47,853 nt of DNA. It comes from JAAYZK01 sp964535025 (GTDB lineage Bacteria; Planctomycetota; Phycisphaerae; SM23-33; FEN-1343). The stretch lies in the NCBI GenBank assembly GCA_964535025.1, contig CAZHRW010000201.1, positions 1-47,853 on the forward strand. The letters run 5' to 3'. Positions within the stretch are counted from its first letter, which is position 1; each line of letters starts with the position of its first letter. Below the pieces are notes generated by a model that was given only the letters and a program-made list of their open reading frames with translations, did no database searches and was not told the origin of the DNA. Below are positions 1 through 8,661 of the stretch, piece by piece. The translations under genes and the position numbers were made by a program.

Positions 1-116
1 TGAGCCTCCTCGATGAGCAACGACGCCTTGCGAACTCCCTGTGAACCGCCGTGTACGGACCCGTACGCACGGTGGTGTGGGAGGTGGGGGTGAGCAATCC
101 CCCCCGCCTACCCGAT
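1..116 (+). mobile_element. 3' end of a group II intron (domains V and VI)
   Basis: The stretch 44-77 folds as a domain V hairpin: a lower stem of about nine pairs (ACCGCCGUG with CACGGUGGU, one G-U wobble), a two-base CG bulge on the 3' side, an upper stem UACG/CGUA and a four-base loop. It is followed by a domain VI-like stem at about 80-109 (GGAGG..GGGGG against CCCCCCC..CC) and a 3' terminus CUACCCGAU, typical of bacterial group II introns, which end in AY. The intron would end near 116. The reverse transcriptase/maturase frame expected upstream lies outside the window. The intron class cannot be fixed without the rest. Read by eye from secondary structure, not by a covariance model. Confidence 0.8.
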
Positions 117-254
117 CTGCCGATTGACGCCGGCGCCGCGGTTGCCCACGATGAACGCATTGAACGCGATGTTTGCCCGGATGGGGTCTGTCGGGTGCCC
201 TTGTCGCCCGGACGGGCGCCGCGGCAGTGCGTGGATCTCGATCAGCAAGGTGCG

Positions 255-2462
255 ATGATGAGCAAACTGTGGGATTTGACCATCCTGGATGCGGACCCTC
301 CGATCGACGACTTCGGCAGCCTGGCCATTGGCGACATCGACGGCGACGGTAACGACGAAGTGCTCCTCGGGGGCACCGGCGGCCTGCTGTGGTACCGGCC
401 GGCCACGTTGGAGCGCGGGGTAATCACTACCGGCGAGTTTCACGTCGGCCTGGCCGTCGGCGACCTTGACGGGGACGGCATCCCCGAGCTGATCGCGGGC
501 TCTCTGGCCGACAAGGGCGCCGGCGCCCATCGCCTTTGCTGGTACAAGCCCGGCGCCGCCTTGAGCGACCCGTGGACCGAACACGTGATCGACGCGGCCG
601 TGCCCGGTGGGACGCACGATATCCTCTGCGTCGATATCGACGGCGACGGCGTCCTGGAGGTGGTGACCAACGGCTGCCACCCCGGGCCTGGGCTGTGGAT
701 CTTCAAACCCGCCGCCGACCCGACCCGGCCGTGGACCCGCCACATCGTCCAGGAAGGGCTGTTCCGCGAGGGCACCTCGATCGGCGATGTGGACGGCGAC
801 GGGCAGCTGGAGATCGTCTTCGCCGGCGAACTGTTCCACGCCCCGCCGGACGGCCCGCTGTCGGGGCCGTGGATCCACTCGGTGATCGGTCCGAGCTTTC
901 GCGAGATGGTCCGGACCGCCCTGGTCGACATCACCGGCACCGGCCGCCCGGACGTGGTGATCGCCGAATCCGAATACTTCGACGGCCGCTTCGCGTGGAT
1001 CGAGAACCGCACGGACGCCGGCGACGACCGCCCGTGGGTCGTCCACCCGATCGACCGGCCCGTGTACTACGCTCACTCCCTCCACGCGCGCCGCAACGAC
1101 GCCAACGGCGAGGTCCGCGTCATGCTGGCCGAGATGGCCGAGGGCGGCTGGCGTGCGCCGCGGAACTACAACGCCCGCGTGATCGACTACGTCACCGCCG
1201 ACGGCGGATGCACCTGGACGGCCGAAACCATCGAGGCCGGCCGGGGCACCCACCAGGCCGTGATGGCCGACATCGACGGCGACGGGCGCGAGGAGGTGGT
1301 CGGCAAGGAGTGGGGGCGGTTCCAGCATATCCCGCGCTTCCACATCTGGAAGCAGGTGACCGAGCCATCGCCCCTGCGGGCCTACGCCCACCGCCTGCTC
1401 GACAAGGACAAGCCCGACACCGCCATCGACATCTTCGCCGCCGACGTCACCGGCGACGGGACCGAGGATGTGGTCTGCGGGTCGTGGTGGTATCGCGTCG
1501 CCGACGGCAGACGCTTCGACCTGCCCGAGCTGTTCGAGGCGGCGGCCGCCGCCGACGTCGACGGAGACGGGCGCATCGAGTTGATCGGCCTCAAACGCAC
1601 CGAGCGCGGCTACAAGGGGCTCAACGCGAACCTCGTCTGGCTCAAGGCGGTCGACCCCGAGGCCGGGCAGTGGACCGAGCACGCCATCGGCGTCGGCGCC
1701 GGCGACTGGCCGCACGGCGTGCTGGTGGCGCCGGTGGGCGCTGAGGGGAAGCTGGCGATGGTCACCGGCTACCACAATGCCGTCAAGGGCGGGGTGTACC
1801 CGGAGCTGTGGGAGATTCCCGACGACCCGACGGCGCCGTGGCCGAAGCGAACGCTGGCCGAGATTCCCTACGGCGAGGAATTCGCCGCCGCCGATTTCGA
1901 CGGCGACGGCCGGCTGGACATCCTCGCCGGCCCGTGGTGGCTGCGCAATCGCGGCGACGGAAGCTTCGAGCCGCACCGGCTGGCGCCCGAGGGGCTCCAG
2001 GTGGCCCGCGTGGGCGTGGCCGATTTGACCGGCGACGGGCGTCCCGACGTGATCCTCGGCGAAGAGGCGCTCGACTTCGAAAACCGCGTCACCCCCATGA
2101 GCCGCGTCGTCTGGCTGGCCAACCCCGCCGACCCGACCGCCGGCCGGTGGCCGATGCACGTCATCGATAAGGTCCGCTGTGCGCATTCGATCGGCGTGGC
2201 CGACCTGGACGGCGACGGCGACGTGGAGATCATCTGCGGCGAACACGACCCGTTCCGCCCGTACCGCACCCGCTGCCGCCTGTACGTCTACAAGAAGGCC
2301 GATCCGGCGGGGCGCGCGTGGAAGCAGTACATCTTCGACGACCGCTTCGAACACCACGACGGCGCCCGTATCATCCGCCTGGGGCCCAACCGCCTGGGGA
2401 TCCTCTCGCACGGCTGGACCGACAGCCGTTACGTCCACCTGTGGGAGGCGCCGGCGCGCTGA
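255..2462 (+). CDS. FG-GAP/VCBS repeat protein
   Basis: A protein of about 735 aa built almost entirely of FG-GAP/VCBS-type repeats. Eleven calcium-binding-like loops of the form D-x-(D/T)-G-(D/T)-G-x-x-(D/E) recur at 45-90 residue intervals, for example GDIDGDGNDEV near the start and ADLDGDGDVEI near the end. Such repeats form seven-bladed beta-propellers; here probably one or two propellers. The open frame extends upstream to 51, but that part is group II intron sequence. The ATGATG at 255-260 follows an AAGG motif by 4-7 bases and begins a plausible N-terminus. No signal peptide is visible from that start, odd for a family that is mostly exported; the intron may have separated the gene from its native start. 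Ligand and role unknown. Confidence 0.8.
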   Translation: MMSKLWDLTILDADPPIDDFGSLAIGDIDGDGNDEVLLGGTGGLLWYRPATLERGVITTGEFHVGLAVGDLDGDGIPELIAGSLADKGAGAHRLCWYKPGAALSDPWTEHVIDAAVPGGTHDILCVDIDGDGVLEVVTNGCHPGPGLWIFKPAADPTRPWTRHIVQEGLFREGTSIGDVDGDGQLEIVFAGELFHAPPDGPLSGPWIHSVIGPSFREMVRTALVDITGTGRPDVVIAESEYFDGRFAWIENRTDAGDDRPWVVHPIDRPVYYAHSLHARRNDANGEVRVMLAEMAEGGWRAPRNYNARVIDYVTADGGCTWTAETIEAGRGTHQAVMADIDGDGREEVVGKEWGRFQHIPRFHIWKQVTEPSPLRAYAHRLLDKDKPDTAIDIFAADVTGDGTEDVVCGSWWYRVADGRRFDLPELFEAAAAADVDGDGRIELIGLKRTERGYKGLNANLVWLKAVDPEAGQWTEHAIGVGAGDWPHGVLVAPVGAEGKLAMVTGYHNAVKGGVYPELWEIPDDPTAPWPKRTLAEIPYGEEFAAADFDGDGRLDILAGPWWLRNRGDGSFEPHRLAPEGLQVARVGVADLTGDGRPDVILGEEALDFENRVTPMSRVVWLANPADPTAGRWPMHVIDKVRCAHSIGVADLDGDGDVEIICGEHDPFRPYRTRCRLYVYKKADPAGRAWKQYIFDDRFEHHDGARIIRLGPNRLGILSHGWTDSRYVHLWEAPAR

Positions 2463-2491
2463 CCGGCCCGCATTCCCATCCATTGGACATG

Positions 2492-2524
2492 AAAAACCCC
2501 GCCTGGGATCAGGCGGGGTTTTTT
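2492..2524. terminator. bidirectional intrinsic terminator
   Basis: Perfect stem AACCCCGCCT / AGGCGGGGTT around a six-base loop, flanked by an A-run on the left and a T-run on the right. It can therefore end both the plus-strand FG-GAP transcript and the minus-strand tRNA-Asp transcript that converge here. Confidence 0.9.
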
Positions 2525-2530
2525 GTTGGA

Positions 2531-2604
<74 letters not shown>

Positions 2605-2670
2605 GGCACGCAGGCGGCCATTGCCATTATCGGTTCGTCGTCGGCCGCCCGCCACTGGTGTAGACGGATC

Positions 2671-2698
2671 ACTATAGTGGTCGGTTCGTCCATGTCAA
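2671..2698 (-). promoter_or_regulatory. sigma-70-type promoter of tRNA-Asp
   Basis: Minus strand TTGACA (2698-2693), 16-bp spacer, TATAGT (2676-2671). Near-perfect consensus, with a predicted start about 60 nt before the mature tRNA 5' end. It separates the tRNA from the small gene upstream on the same strand. Confidence 0.75.
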
Positions 2699-2739
2699 GC
2701 GGCAGCGGGGCGCTTTGCGAAAAAAACGCCGCCCCCCCG

Positions 2740-3030
2740 CTACGCGTCGGTCCGGTCCGGGTCGTGGTCGAACAGCGTCGGTTCGTCGGTGCCGACCACG
2801 GTCGGCTGGGGGGGCGGGGTCGCGTCGGCCGGGGCGTCGGCCGCGATAGTCGGAACATTCTCGAAGTACTTGGCGTACTGCCCTTGTGCCGCCGACAGGC
2901 GAGGCGAGCGGGCCAACTGCAGGTGGCGCAGATAGGCGTCCAGTTCTTCCGCGTCAAACTGGGCAAGGAATTCAGGCTTCGCGGAACGGTTCAACAGCAG
3001 GATGTCGTCAATCAGTTGACGCTTGGTCAT
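2740..3030 (-). CDS. small hypothetical protein (96 aa)
   Basis: Begins MTKRQLIDDILLLNRSA, with a GAGGG ribosome-binding site about 8 bases upstream. Residues 1-60 look like a compact, charged helical domain (leucine-rich heptads, a YLRHLQLAR stretch). Residues 60-96 are a low-complexity tail rich in Pro, Ala, Asp and Thr. No signal peptide or membrane segment. I do not recognise a named family, though short proteins opening with TKRQLID followed by an acidic/proline tail may be lineage-specific. It is divergent from the methyltransferase gene at 3276 across a 245-bp gap and is followed by tRNA-Asp, which has its own promoter. Confidence 0.7.
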   Translation of the reverse strand: MTKRQLIDDILLLNRSAKPEFLAQFDAEELDAYLRHLQLARSPRLSAAQGQYAKYFENVPTIAADAPADATPPPQPTVVGTDEPTLFDHDPDRTDA

Positions 3031-3275
3031 CGACAGGGCCCTCGGTCACGTGGAAGTACTCTTTGTGCTCCTATCGGCGGCCCACCGAGCACGCCTTGAG
3101 ACGTCCGCGACAGGTGAACACCTTAGTGGCTTGTAAATAAAGGGTTTAGAGACGGAAGTTCCCCGGCGCCCGTCGGGGATTTCGTAATCGGGCCCCTGTT
3201 GGGGTATACTTGGCCGATGGTGCAGGACGGCCGGCACCCCGCCGGCATCCGGAGCCTGAGGCGACGAGGTGATCT

Positions 3276-4094
3276 GTGGACGAGCCATTCGAACGACTGG
3301 GCGTTGGGCGACGGCTGCTCAAAAGCCTTCTGACCGACCCGATCGCCAACTACCTGCCGGCGCCGTGGCTCAAGGGGCTGCTGCGCTTCGGCAAGAGCGA
3401 GCTGGCCGCCGCCAACTGGGCCGACCCCGGCGGGTGGCAGTCGATGGTGATCAGCTATGACGGCCGTCCGACCCAGATCGCCGACAGGATCCTCGTGCAC
3501 GGCGGGACGCTGTCGATGGCCCTGCGCAACCGGCTGCGGCTGGCGTCGGGCCTGCTGGCCAGCCTGATCAACGACGCCCAGCCGCCCGTCCGCGCCCTGT
3601 GCCTGGGGGCCGGGCCCGGCTGCATCATCCTCCGCGCGATGGCCCGCGCCGAGGTGCCCTGCGAGGCGACGCTGGTCGACCTGAACGCCGATGCCTTCGA
3701 TTACGGGCGCCGTCTCGCCGGTCAGTACGGCCTGGACGACCGGGTTCGCTACATTCAGGGCGACGTCCGCGACGTCGGAAAGATGCTGGACTCGCCGCCC
3801 TCGGTGGTGAAAATGATCGGTATCTGCGAGTATCTGGACGACCCGCAGATTGTCGAGATCGCCACGCGGCTGGCCGAGGTGATGCCGCCCGGGGCGCCGA
3901 TCGTCATGAACAACATCACGCACAAGCACGGCAGCGATCGCTTCTGCCGTCGCGTGCTGGGCCTGCACATGTTCCATCGCAGCGTGGAGCAGTTGACCGC
4001 GCTGATGCGCATGGCGGGGTTCGGCCGCTTCAGCGTGCACGACGAGCCGCTGGGGGTCTACAGCGTGATCGTCGGCTACCGGCTGGAAGCCTGA
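3276..4094 (+). CDS. class I SAM-dependent methyltransferase
   Basis: 272 aa starting at GTG; a GAGGTG ribosome-binding site lies 4-5 bases upstream. The Rossmann-type SAM site is visible as motif I ALCLGAGPGC (about residues 109-118) and the acidic end of beta-2, TLVDLNAD, about 25 residues later. About 100 residues precede the SAM fold and may set the substrate. A TATACT hexamer at 3205-3210 could be its -10 box. The stop is 20 bp before the LarA-like gene, so the two probably form one transcript, suggesting methylation and racemisation/epimerisation in one small-molecule pathway; this is inference. Substrate unknown. Confidence 0.8.
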   Translation: MDEPFERLGVGRRLLKSLLTDPIANYLPAPWLKGLLRFGKSELAAANWADPGGWQSMVISYDGRPTQIADRILVHGGTLSMALRNRLRLASGLLASLINDAQPPVRALCLGAGPGCIILRAMARAEVPCEATLVDLNADAFDYGRRLAGQYGLDDRVRYIQGDVRDVGKMLDSPPSVVKMIGICEYLDDPQIVEIATRLAEVMPPGAPIVMNNITHKHGSDRFCRRVLGLHMFHRSVEQLTALMRMAGFGRFSVHDEPLGVYSVIVGYRLEA

Positions 4095-4114
4095 GCAAAC
4101 GAGGAGGTGCCGCG

Positions 4115-5458
4115 ATGGCACCACTGTCGGTTCCGTGGGGTGACGGCGACCTGACTCTTTCCCTGCCCGATCACTGGACGCTGGCGCAGGTCGCCCGGCC
4201 CAGCCTGCCCAGGGCGCCGGCGGACTGGCCCGACCGGCTCGCCCAGTCGCTCAATCGCCCCGAGGGCAGCGACTCGCTCAGCGCGGTGCTCGCGGCCCTG
4301 CCGTCGCACGGGCGGATCGTGCTGGTTCTCGAGGATATCACCCGCCATTCCCCCCTGGCGCAGATCCTGCCGATCGTCGTGCGGGAGCTCGACCACGCCG
4401 GCATCGCCGACGGGCAGGTGGAGATCCTCTTCGCCACGGGGATGCACCCGGCGATGACGGCCCGCGAGGTCGCCCGCAAGATCGGCCCGCTGGCCGAGCG
4501 GTTCGCCTGGCGGTGCAACAACGCCCACGACAGCGGCGCCCACGCCCGCGTCGGCGAGGTGCTCCACTGTTCGGGCAGCCGGCGGGTGCCCATCTACGTC
4601 GACCGCCGGCTGGCCGAGGCGGACCTGCGGGTCGTCGTGACGGCCGTTACCCCGCACCTGCAGGCGGGTTTCGGCGGGGGGGCCAAGATGTTCGTCCCCG
4701 GCTGCGCGGCCCTGGAGACGATCTCCCGTGTCCACCTCACCGGGCTGCTGAGCCCCCAGGCCGCCCCCGCCGTCGGCACCGAGGCGGGCGCCAACCCGAT
4801 GCGTCGGATGATCGACGCCGCCGGCGATCTGGTCGACCGCGCCGGAGGGCGCACCTTCGCGGTGCAGTACATCCTCGGCGTCGACGACCTGCCGGCGGCG
4901 ATGGCGTCGGGGGATCTGCGGCTCGGCCAGCAGATGCTCGCCAAGCAGTGCGCCGCGGCGATGGGCATCGTCGTCGACGCGCCCGCCGACATCGTCATTA
5001 CCAACGCCTGGCCCCGCGATTACGACATGTGGCAGGCGTTCAAGTGCATCGCCAACACCGCCGCCGCCGTCCGCCCCAACGGCGTGATCTGCGCCTTGGC
5101 CCACTGCCCGGCCGGGCTGAACATGGGACGGATCCGCTGGCCCCTGTCGCCCCACTGGACGCGTCGGCTGATCCGCATGATCGGCGTCCAGGGGATCGTC
5201 TCGATGCTGCGACGGCTGCGGCCGGGGACCCACGGGGAGGCGCACTTCTTCATCCAACTGGCCATCCAGACGATCTATCGCAATCCCGTCCTGCTTCACG
5301 CCCCCGAACTGACCCGCCGCGGGGAGTCCTTCCCCGGCCTGCCGCTCTATGACACCCCCGAGGCCCTCTTCGACGCCGCCGACGCCCGCCTGGGCGCCAA
5401 GGGGTCGCGGCGGGTGATCGTGTTCACCGCCGGCGGAACGAGCTATCCCGTGCTTTAG
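4115..5458 (+). CDS. LarA-like nickel-pincer racemase/epimerase
   Basis: 447 aa, start ATG with a strong GAGGAGG site 6-8 bases upstream; the frame is open further upstream, but that overlaps the methyltransferase gene. Belongs to the LarA (lactate racemase, DUF2088) family. Residues H111, H181, K191 and H207 fall at the same mutual spacing as H108, H174, K184 and H200 of Lactiplantibacillus plantarum LarA (H181-K191-H207 spacing 10 and 16). These are the catalytic histidines, the lysine that carries the nickel-pincer nucleotide and the Ni ligand, so the protein is probably active. The LarB, LarC and LarE cofactor genes are not in the window. LarA paralogues act on diverse 2-hydroxy acids, so lactate is not assured. 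Confidence 0.85.
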   Translation: MAPLSVPWGDGDLTLSLPDHWTLAQVARPSLPRAPADWPDRLAQSLNRPEGSDSLSAVLAALPSHGRIVLVLEDITRHSPLAQILPIVVRELDHAGIADGQVEILFATGMHPAMTAREVARKIGPLAERFAWRCNNAHDSGAHARVGEVLHCSGSRRVPIYVDRRLAEADLRVVVTAVTPHLQAGFGGGAKMFVPGCAALETISRVHLTGLLSPQAAPAVGTEAGANPMRRMIDAAGDLVDRAGGRTFAVQYILGVDDLPAAMASGDLRLGQQMLAKQCAAAMGIVVDAPADIVITNAWPRDYDMWQAFKCIANTAAAVRPNGVICALAHCPAGLNMGRIRWPLSPHWTRRLIRMIGVQGIVSMLRRLRPGTHGEAHFFIQLAIQTIYRNPVLLHAPELTRRGESFPGLPLYDTPEALFDAADARLGAKGSRRVIVFTAGGTSYPVL

Positions 5459-5466
5459 AATTGAGT

Positions 5467-5495
5467 TTGAGAATCCGCCGCGGATCGGGTATAGT
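5467..5495 (+). promoter_or_regulatory. sigma-70-type promoter of citrate synthase gene
   Basis: TTGAGA (5467-5472), 17-bp spacer, TATAGT (5490-5495), just after the LarA-like stop codon. It predicts a leader of about 115 nt before the citrate synthase start. Confidence 0.65.
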
Positions 5496-5619
5496 ACGAG
5501 GCCGCGCCGGGGGCGGGCGGCAAAGGAGCGGGGAAACGCTCGCAGCGACGCTGTGGTGTCTCTGCGGGGGGCGGCGGTGGGCGGTCTGTTCCAAGGACTT
5601 TAAATGCGAAGGGATACGT

Positions 5620-7023
5620 ATGCACGAGGATACGCAAGTCATCACGGATCTGATCCTGGCCGCCGCGGAGAAGGCCCGGCGGGAGGTCGAGGCCGAGCCG
5701 GAACCGGAACTGACCAAGCCGATCCAGTGGCCGATCACCTGCACCGTCGGGCCGGGCCTGGAAGGGGCGATCTCCTGTGAAACGAAGATCGGTTACGTCA
5801 ACGGCGCCAAGGGCTGGCTGATCTATCGCGGGTACGATATCTTCGACCTGTGCGCCCGCTGCTGCTTCGAGGAGGTCGCCTGGCTGCTGCTGCACGGGGA
5901 CCTGCCCACGGCCGAGGAACTGGCGGGCTTCCGCGCCAAGCTCAACGACTATCTCCACCTGCCCAAGACCACCCGCCTGCTGATGGGCTTCCCCGTCGAG
6001 CAGATGAGCCCCATGGCGGCCCTGAGGATGGGCACGATCCTGATGCGCCAGGAGTTCACGTTCGTCGACCAGGATGCCGCCAGACCCAAGACGGCCACCG
6101 CCATCAGCGCCGACGAAGACTCCATCCCCATGGAAACCAAGCCCACCGGCCAGCCCCACGCCATCTACGAGTTCCGCACCGGCCGGGGACGGACCCGGCC
6201 GCGATTGGCCGGCAAGGCGATGCAGGACGCCACGGGCCTGGAGTCCTGTTACCACCTGCTGGCCGGCGTCGCCACGCTGGCCGGCGTCATCGCCCGCGTC
6301 CGCGACGGCAGGCTGCCCGTCGAGCCCGACCCCACGTTGAGCCTCGCCGGCAACTTTCTGTACATGATGACCGGCAAGCGGCCCACGCCCGTCGAGGCGC
6401 GGGTGATGGACGTGGCGATGATCCTGCACGCCGATCACGGCATGAACGCCTCGACGTTCGCGGCGATGGTGGTCGCTTCGACCCTTTCGGATATCTACTT
6501 CGCCGTCGGGTCGGGTATCGCGGCGCTCAACGGGCCGCTGCATGGCGGGGCCAACGAGGCCGTCCTGCACATGCTCCGCGAGATCGGCACGCCCGACAAC
6601 GTCGCCGCCTGGTACGCCGGCGCCCGCGCCGGCAAACAGAAGATCATGGGCTTCGGCCACCGCGTCTACAAGGCCTACGACCCCCGTGCCCGCGTCCTGC
6701 AGCCGCTGGCGGCCTTCCTCGCCGAGGGCGATCAAGGCGTCGGCGAGCTGCTGGAGACCGCCAACGCCCTGCGCGACGCGGTCGTCAGCGAACTGGGCGC
6801 CAAGAAGGGCATTTTCCCGAACGTCGACTTCTACTCGGGGCTGGTTTACACCGCCCTGTGGATCCCGCCGGTGATGTTCACGCCGGTCTTCGCCGTCGCC
6901 CGCGTGTCGGGCTGGACCGCCCGCGTGCAGGAGTACCTCGTCAACAACCGCATCTTCCGGCCCCGCGCGATGTACACCGGGCCGTTCGATCGCAAGGTGG
7001 CCCAGCGGAAAACCACCCGGTGA
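5620..7023 (+). CDS. gltA: citrate synthase family protein
   Basis: 467 aa from the ATG at 5620, chosen because a GCGAAGGG site precedes it and the upstream frame (to 5461) covers the promoter. The catalytic signatures are present: NGPLHGGANEAV (His of the oxaloacetate site, about residue 306), GFGHRVYKAYDPRA (second His and Arg) and FPNVDFYSG (the catalytic Asp). It would condense acetyl-CoA with oxaloacetate at the entry to the TCA cycle. A 30-40 residue stretch around residues 145-190 (Thr/Pro/Arg-rich) lengthens the protein over the usual 370-430 aa. 2-methylcitrate synthase is a close relative and cannot be excluded; the symbol is by family, not proven. Confidence 0.85.
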   Translation: MHEDTQVITDLILAAAEKARREVEAEPEPELTKPIQWPITCTVGPGLEGAISCETKIGYVNGAKGWLIYRGYDIFDLCARCCFEEVAWLLLHGDLPTAEELAGFRAKLNDYLHLPKTTRLLMGFPVEQMSPMAALRMGTILMRQEFTFVDQDAARPKTATAISADEDSIPMETKPTGQPHAIYEFRTGRGRTRPRLAGKAMQDATGLESCYHLLAGVATLAGVIARVRDGRLPVEPDPTLSLAGNFLYMMTGKRPTPVEARVMDVAMILHADHGMNASTFAAMVVASTLSDIYFAVGSGIAALNGPLHGGANEAVLHMLREIGTPDNVAAWYAGARAGKQKIMGFGHRVYKAYDPRARVLQPLAAFLAEGDQGVGELLETANALRDAVVSELGAKKGIFPNVDFYSGLVYTALWIPPVMFTPVFAVARVSGWTARVQEYLVNNRIFRPRAMYTGPFDRKVAQRKTTR

Positions 7024-7072
7024 TCCGGCGGCGAGGGCGAACAAAAAGCAGGTTTTTTTCGTCTGAATAGCG

Positions 7073-7100
7073 TTGCACGGGCGGGCCGAGGCGCTAGAAT
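7073..7100 (+). promoter_or_regulatory. sigma-70-type promoter and long leader of rho
   Basis: TTGCAC (7073-7078), 16-bp spacer, TAGAAT (7095-7100). It implies a leader of about 145 nt (7107-7252) before the rho start. The leader holds a 12-bp palindrome, CCTCCATGGAGG, at about 7124-7135 and an eight-T run near 7167-7174. In E. coli and other bacteria rho represses itself in its leader; whether this leader does so is inference. Confidence 0.65.
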
Positions 7101-7252
7101 GGCGTGTTCGCGAGGACAGTTTCCTCCATGGAGGCGGCCACGGCTCGGCCGGTCGCGTTTCCCCGTTTTTTTTTCTTTGAGTACTCGGGAATCGGCGGAA
7201 CAGCCGCTGAAGTCCCCAATCTCACAGGCTCTGTAGGAATTCTGTAGAAACT

Positions 7253-8377
7253 ATGGCAGACAAGGAACAGAACATCGGATCAGGGGTTCTGGAAATCACG
7301 CCCAAGGGGTACGGCTTTTTGCGGCGGGAGGAGAATCGGTTCCGCCCGACGCCGGGCGACGTGTTTGTGGGCAAGGACTTCATCGGCGGCGAACGCCTCC
7401 GTCCGGGGCTGCACATCGAGGCCCGGGTCGGCGAACCGACCCGCCGCAAGGGCGGCCCGCGCATGGAGGAGATACTGACCATCAACGGACGGCCCGTCGA
7501 GGATTACTTCGACGTCGTGCCGTTCGGCGATCTGACCGTGATCGACCCGCAGCCGCAGATGAAGCTCGAGACCGACGGCGGTCCGCTGGAGATGCGGATC
7601 CTCGACCTGATCTGCCCGATCGGCCGCGGCCAGCGCGGGCTGATCGTCGCCCCGCCCCGCAGCGGCAAGACGATCCTGCTGCAGCAGATGGCCCAGGCGA
7701 TCTCCACGAACTACCCTGACGTGCACCTGATGGTCCTGCTCGTCGACGAGCGCCCCGAGGAACTGACCGACTTCCGCCGGAAGGTGGAGGGCGAAGTGAT
7801 CGCCTCCACCAACGATCAGGAGGTGGCCAACCACATCCGCGTGGCGGAGTTCGCCATCGAACGCGCCCGCCGGATGGTCGAGTTCGGCCAGGACGTGGTC
7901 ATCCTCATGGACAGCCTCACCCGCCTCGGCCGCGCCTACAACCGCGCGATCGAGGGCTCCGGCCGGACGATGACCGGCGGCGTGGACATCCGCGCCCTGC
8001 AGGCCCCCAAGCGGCTGTTCGGCGCCGCGCGGAAGATCGAGAACGGCGGCTCGCTGACCATCCTGGCCACCGCCCTGGTCGAGACCGGCAGCCGCATGGA
8101 CGACCTGATCTTCGAGGAGTTCAAGGGCACCGGCAACATGGAACTCGCGCTCGATCGCAAGGCCGCCGAGCGGCGGATCTGGCCGGCGGTCGATATCGCC
8201 AGGACCGGCACCCGCAAGGAAGAACTGCTGGTGGAGCCCTGGAAGCTCGAAAAACTCCACATGCTCCGCCGCGTGCTCAGTTCGATGAGCGTCGACCAGG
8301 AGCTGCCCCACCTGGTCAAGGCCGTCGACCGCTTCAAGAGCAACGACGAATTCCTCCGGCAGTTCGACATTCGGTAG
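7253..8377 (+). CDS. rho: transcription termination factor Rho
   Basis: 374 aa. RecA-type hexameric RNA helicase that ends transcription. Residues 6-95 form the OB-fold primary RNA-binding domain (GVLEITPKGYGFLRR). The Walker A motif APPRSGKT is at 133-140, followed by VDERPEE and the DSLTRLGRAYN segment near Walker B, then the Q- and R-loop region. The helical N-terminal subdomain (Rho_N, about 45 residues) that precedes the OB fold in E. coli Rho (419 aa) is absent: the protein begins almost at the OB fold. It is transcribed from its own promoter and followed by rpmH. Confidence 0.97.
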   Translation: MADKEQNIGSGVLEITPKGYGFLRREENRFRPTPGDVFVGKDFIGGERLRPGLHIEARVGEPTRRKGGPRMEEILTINGRPVEDYFDVVPFGDLTVIDPQPQMKLETDGGPLEMRILDLICPIGRGQRGLIVAPPRSGKTILLQQMAQAISTNYPDVHLMVLLVDERPEELTDFRRKVEGEVIASTNDQEVANHIRVAEFAIERARRMVEFGQDVVILMDSLTRLGRAYNRAIEGSGRTMTGGVDIRALQAPKRLFGAARKIENGGSLTILATALVETGSRMDDLIFEEFKGTGNMELALDRKAAERRIWPAVDIARTGTRKEELLVEPWKLEKLHMLRRVLSSMSVDQELPHLVKAVDRFKSNDEFLRQFDIR

Positions 8378-8396
8378 GTCATCGGCGAAAAAGGAC

Positions 8397-8425
8397 TTGT
8401 CGCCGGGCGGGGTAGCGCCTATCCT
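8397..8425 (+). promoter_or_regulatory. sigma-70-type promoter of rpmH
   Basis: TTGTCG (8397-8402), 17-bp spacer, TATCCT (8420-8425), giving a leader of about 45 nt to the rpmH start. Confidence 0.5.
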
Positions 8426-8475
8426 GTGGGGCTCGTGACCCGGGAAGGCCCGACAGCCGTATGGTGAGGTGAACG

Positions 8476-8610
8476 ATGCATTATCCGCGCAAGGTCAGTA
8501 ACCGTAAACGAGTCCGCAAGATCGGCTTTCGGGCCCGCATGCGCACCAAGAACGGGCGGAAGATGATCAACGGCCGACGTCGCATCGGTCGCAAGTTGGC
8601 CAGCGCCTAG
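8476..8610 (+). CDS. rpmH: 50S ribosomal protein bL34
   Basis: 44 codons starting MHYPRKVSNRKRVRK; the core GFRARMRTKNGRKMI followed by GRRRIGRKLASA is the bL34 signature (Phe-Arg-Ala-Arg-Met-Arg-Thr). Structural protein of the large subunit, binding 23S rRNA. An AGGTGA site lies 4-5 bases upstream. The first seven residues differ from the usual MKRTYQPS, but the length is normal. rnpA and the membrane insertase genes that usually follow rpmH are absent here; a convergent CYTH gene follows instead. Confidence 0.95.
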   Translation: MHYPRKVSNRKRVRKIGFRARMRTKNGRKMINGRRRIGRKLASA

Positions 8611-8645
8611 GCCGTTTCAGAGACGTTTCATGTTCCGGCCTTTTC
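8609..8645 (+). terminator. intrinsic terminator of rpmH
   Basis: AGGCCG (8609-8614, overlapping the stop codon) pairs with CGGCCT (8636-8641) and is followed by a short T-run. The loop is long (21 nt), so strength is moderate. Confidence 0.5.
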
Positions 8646-8661
8646 GTTCATGGGCCGCCGC

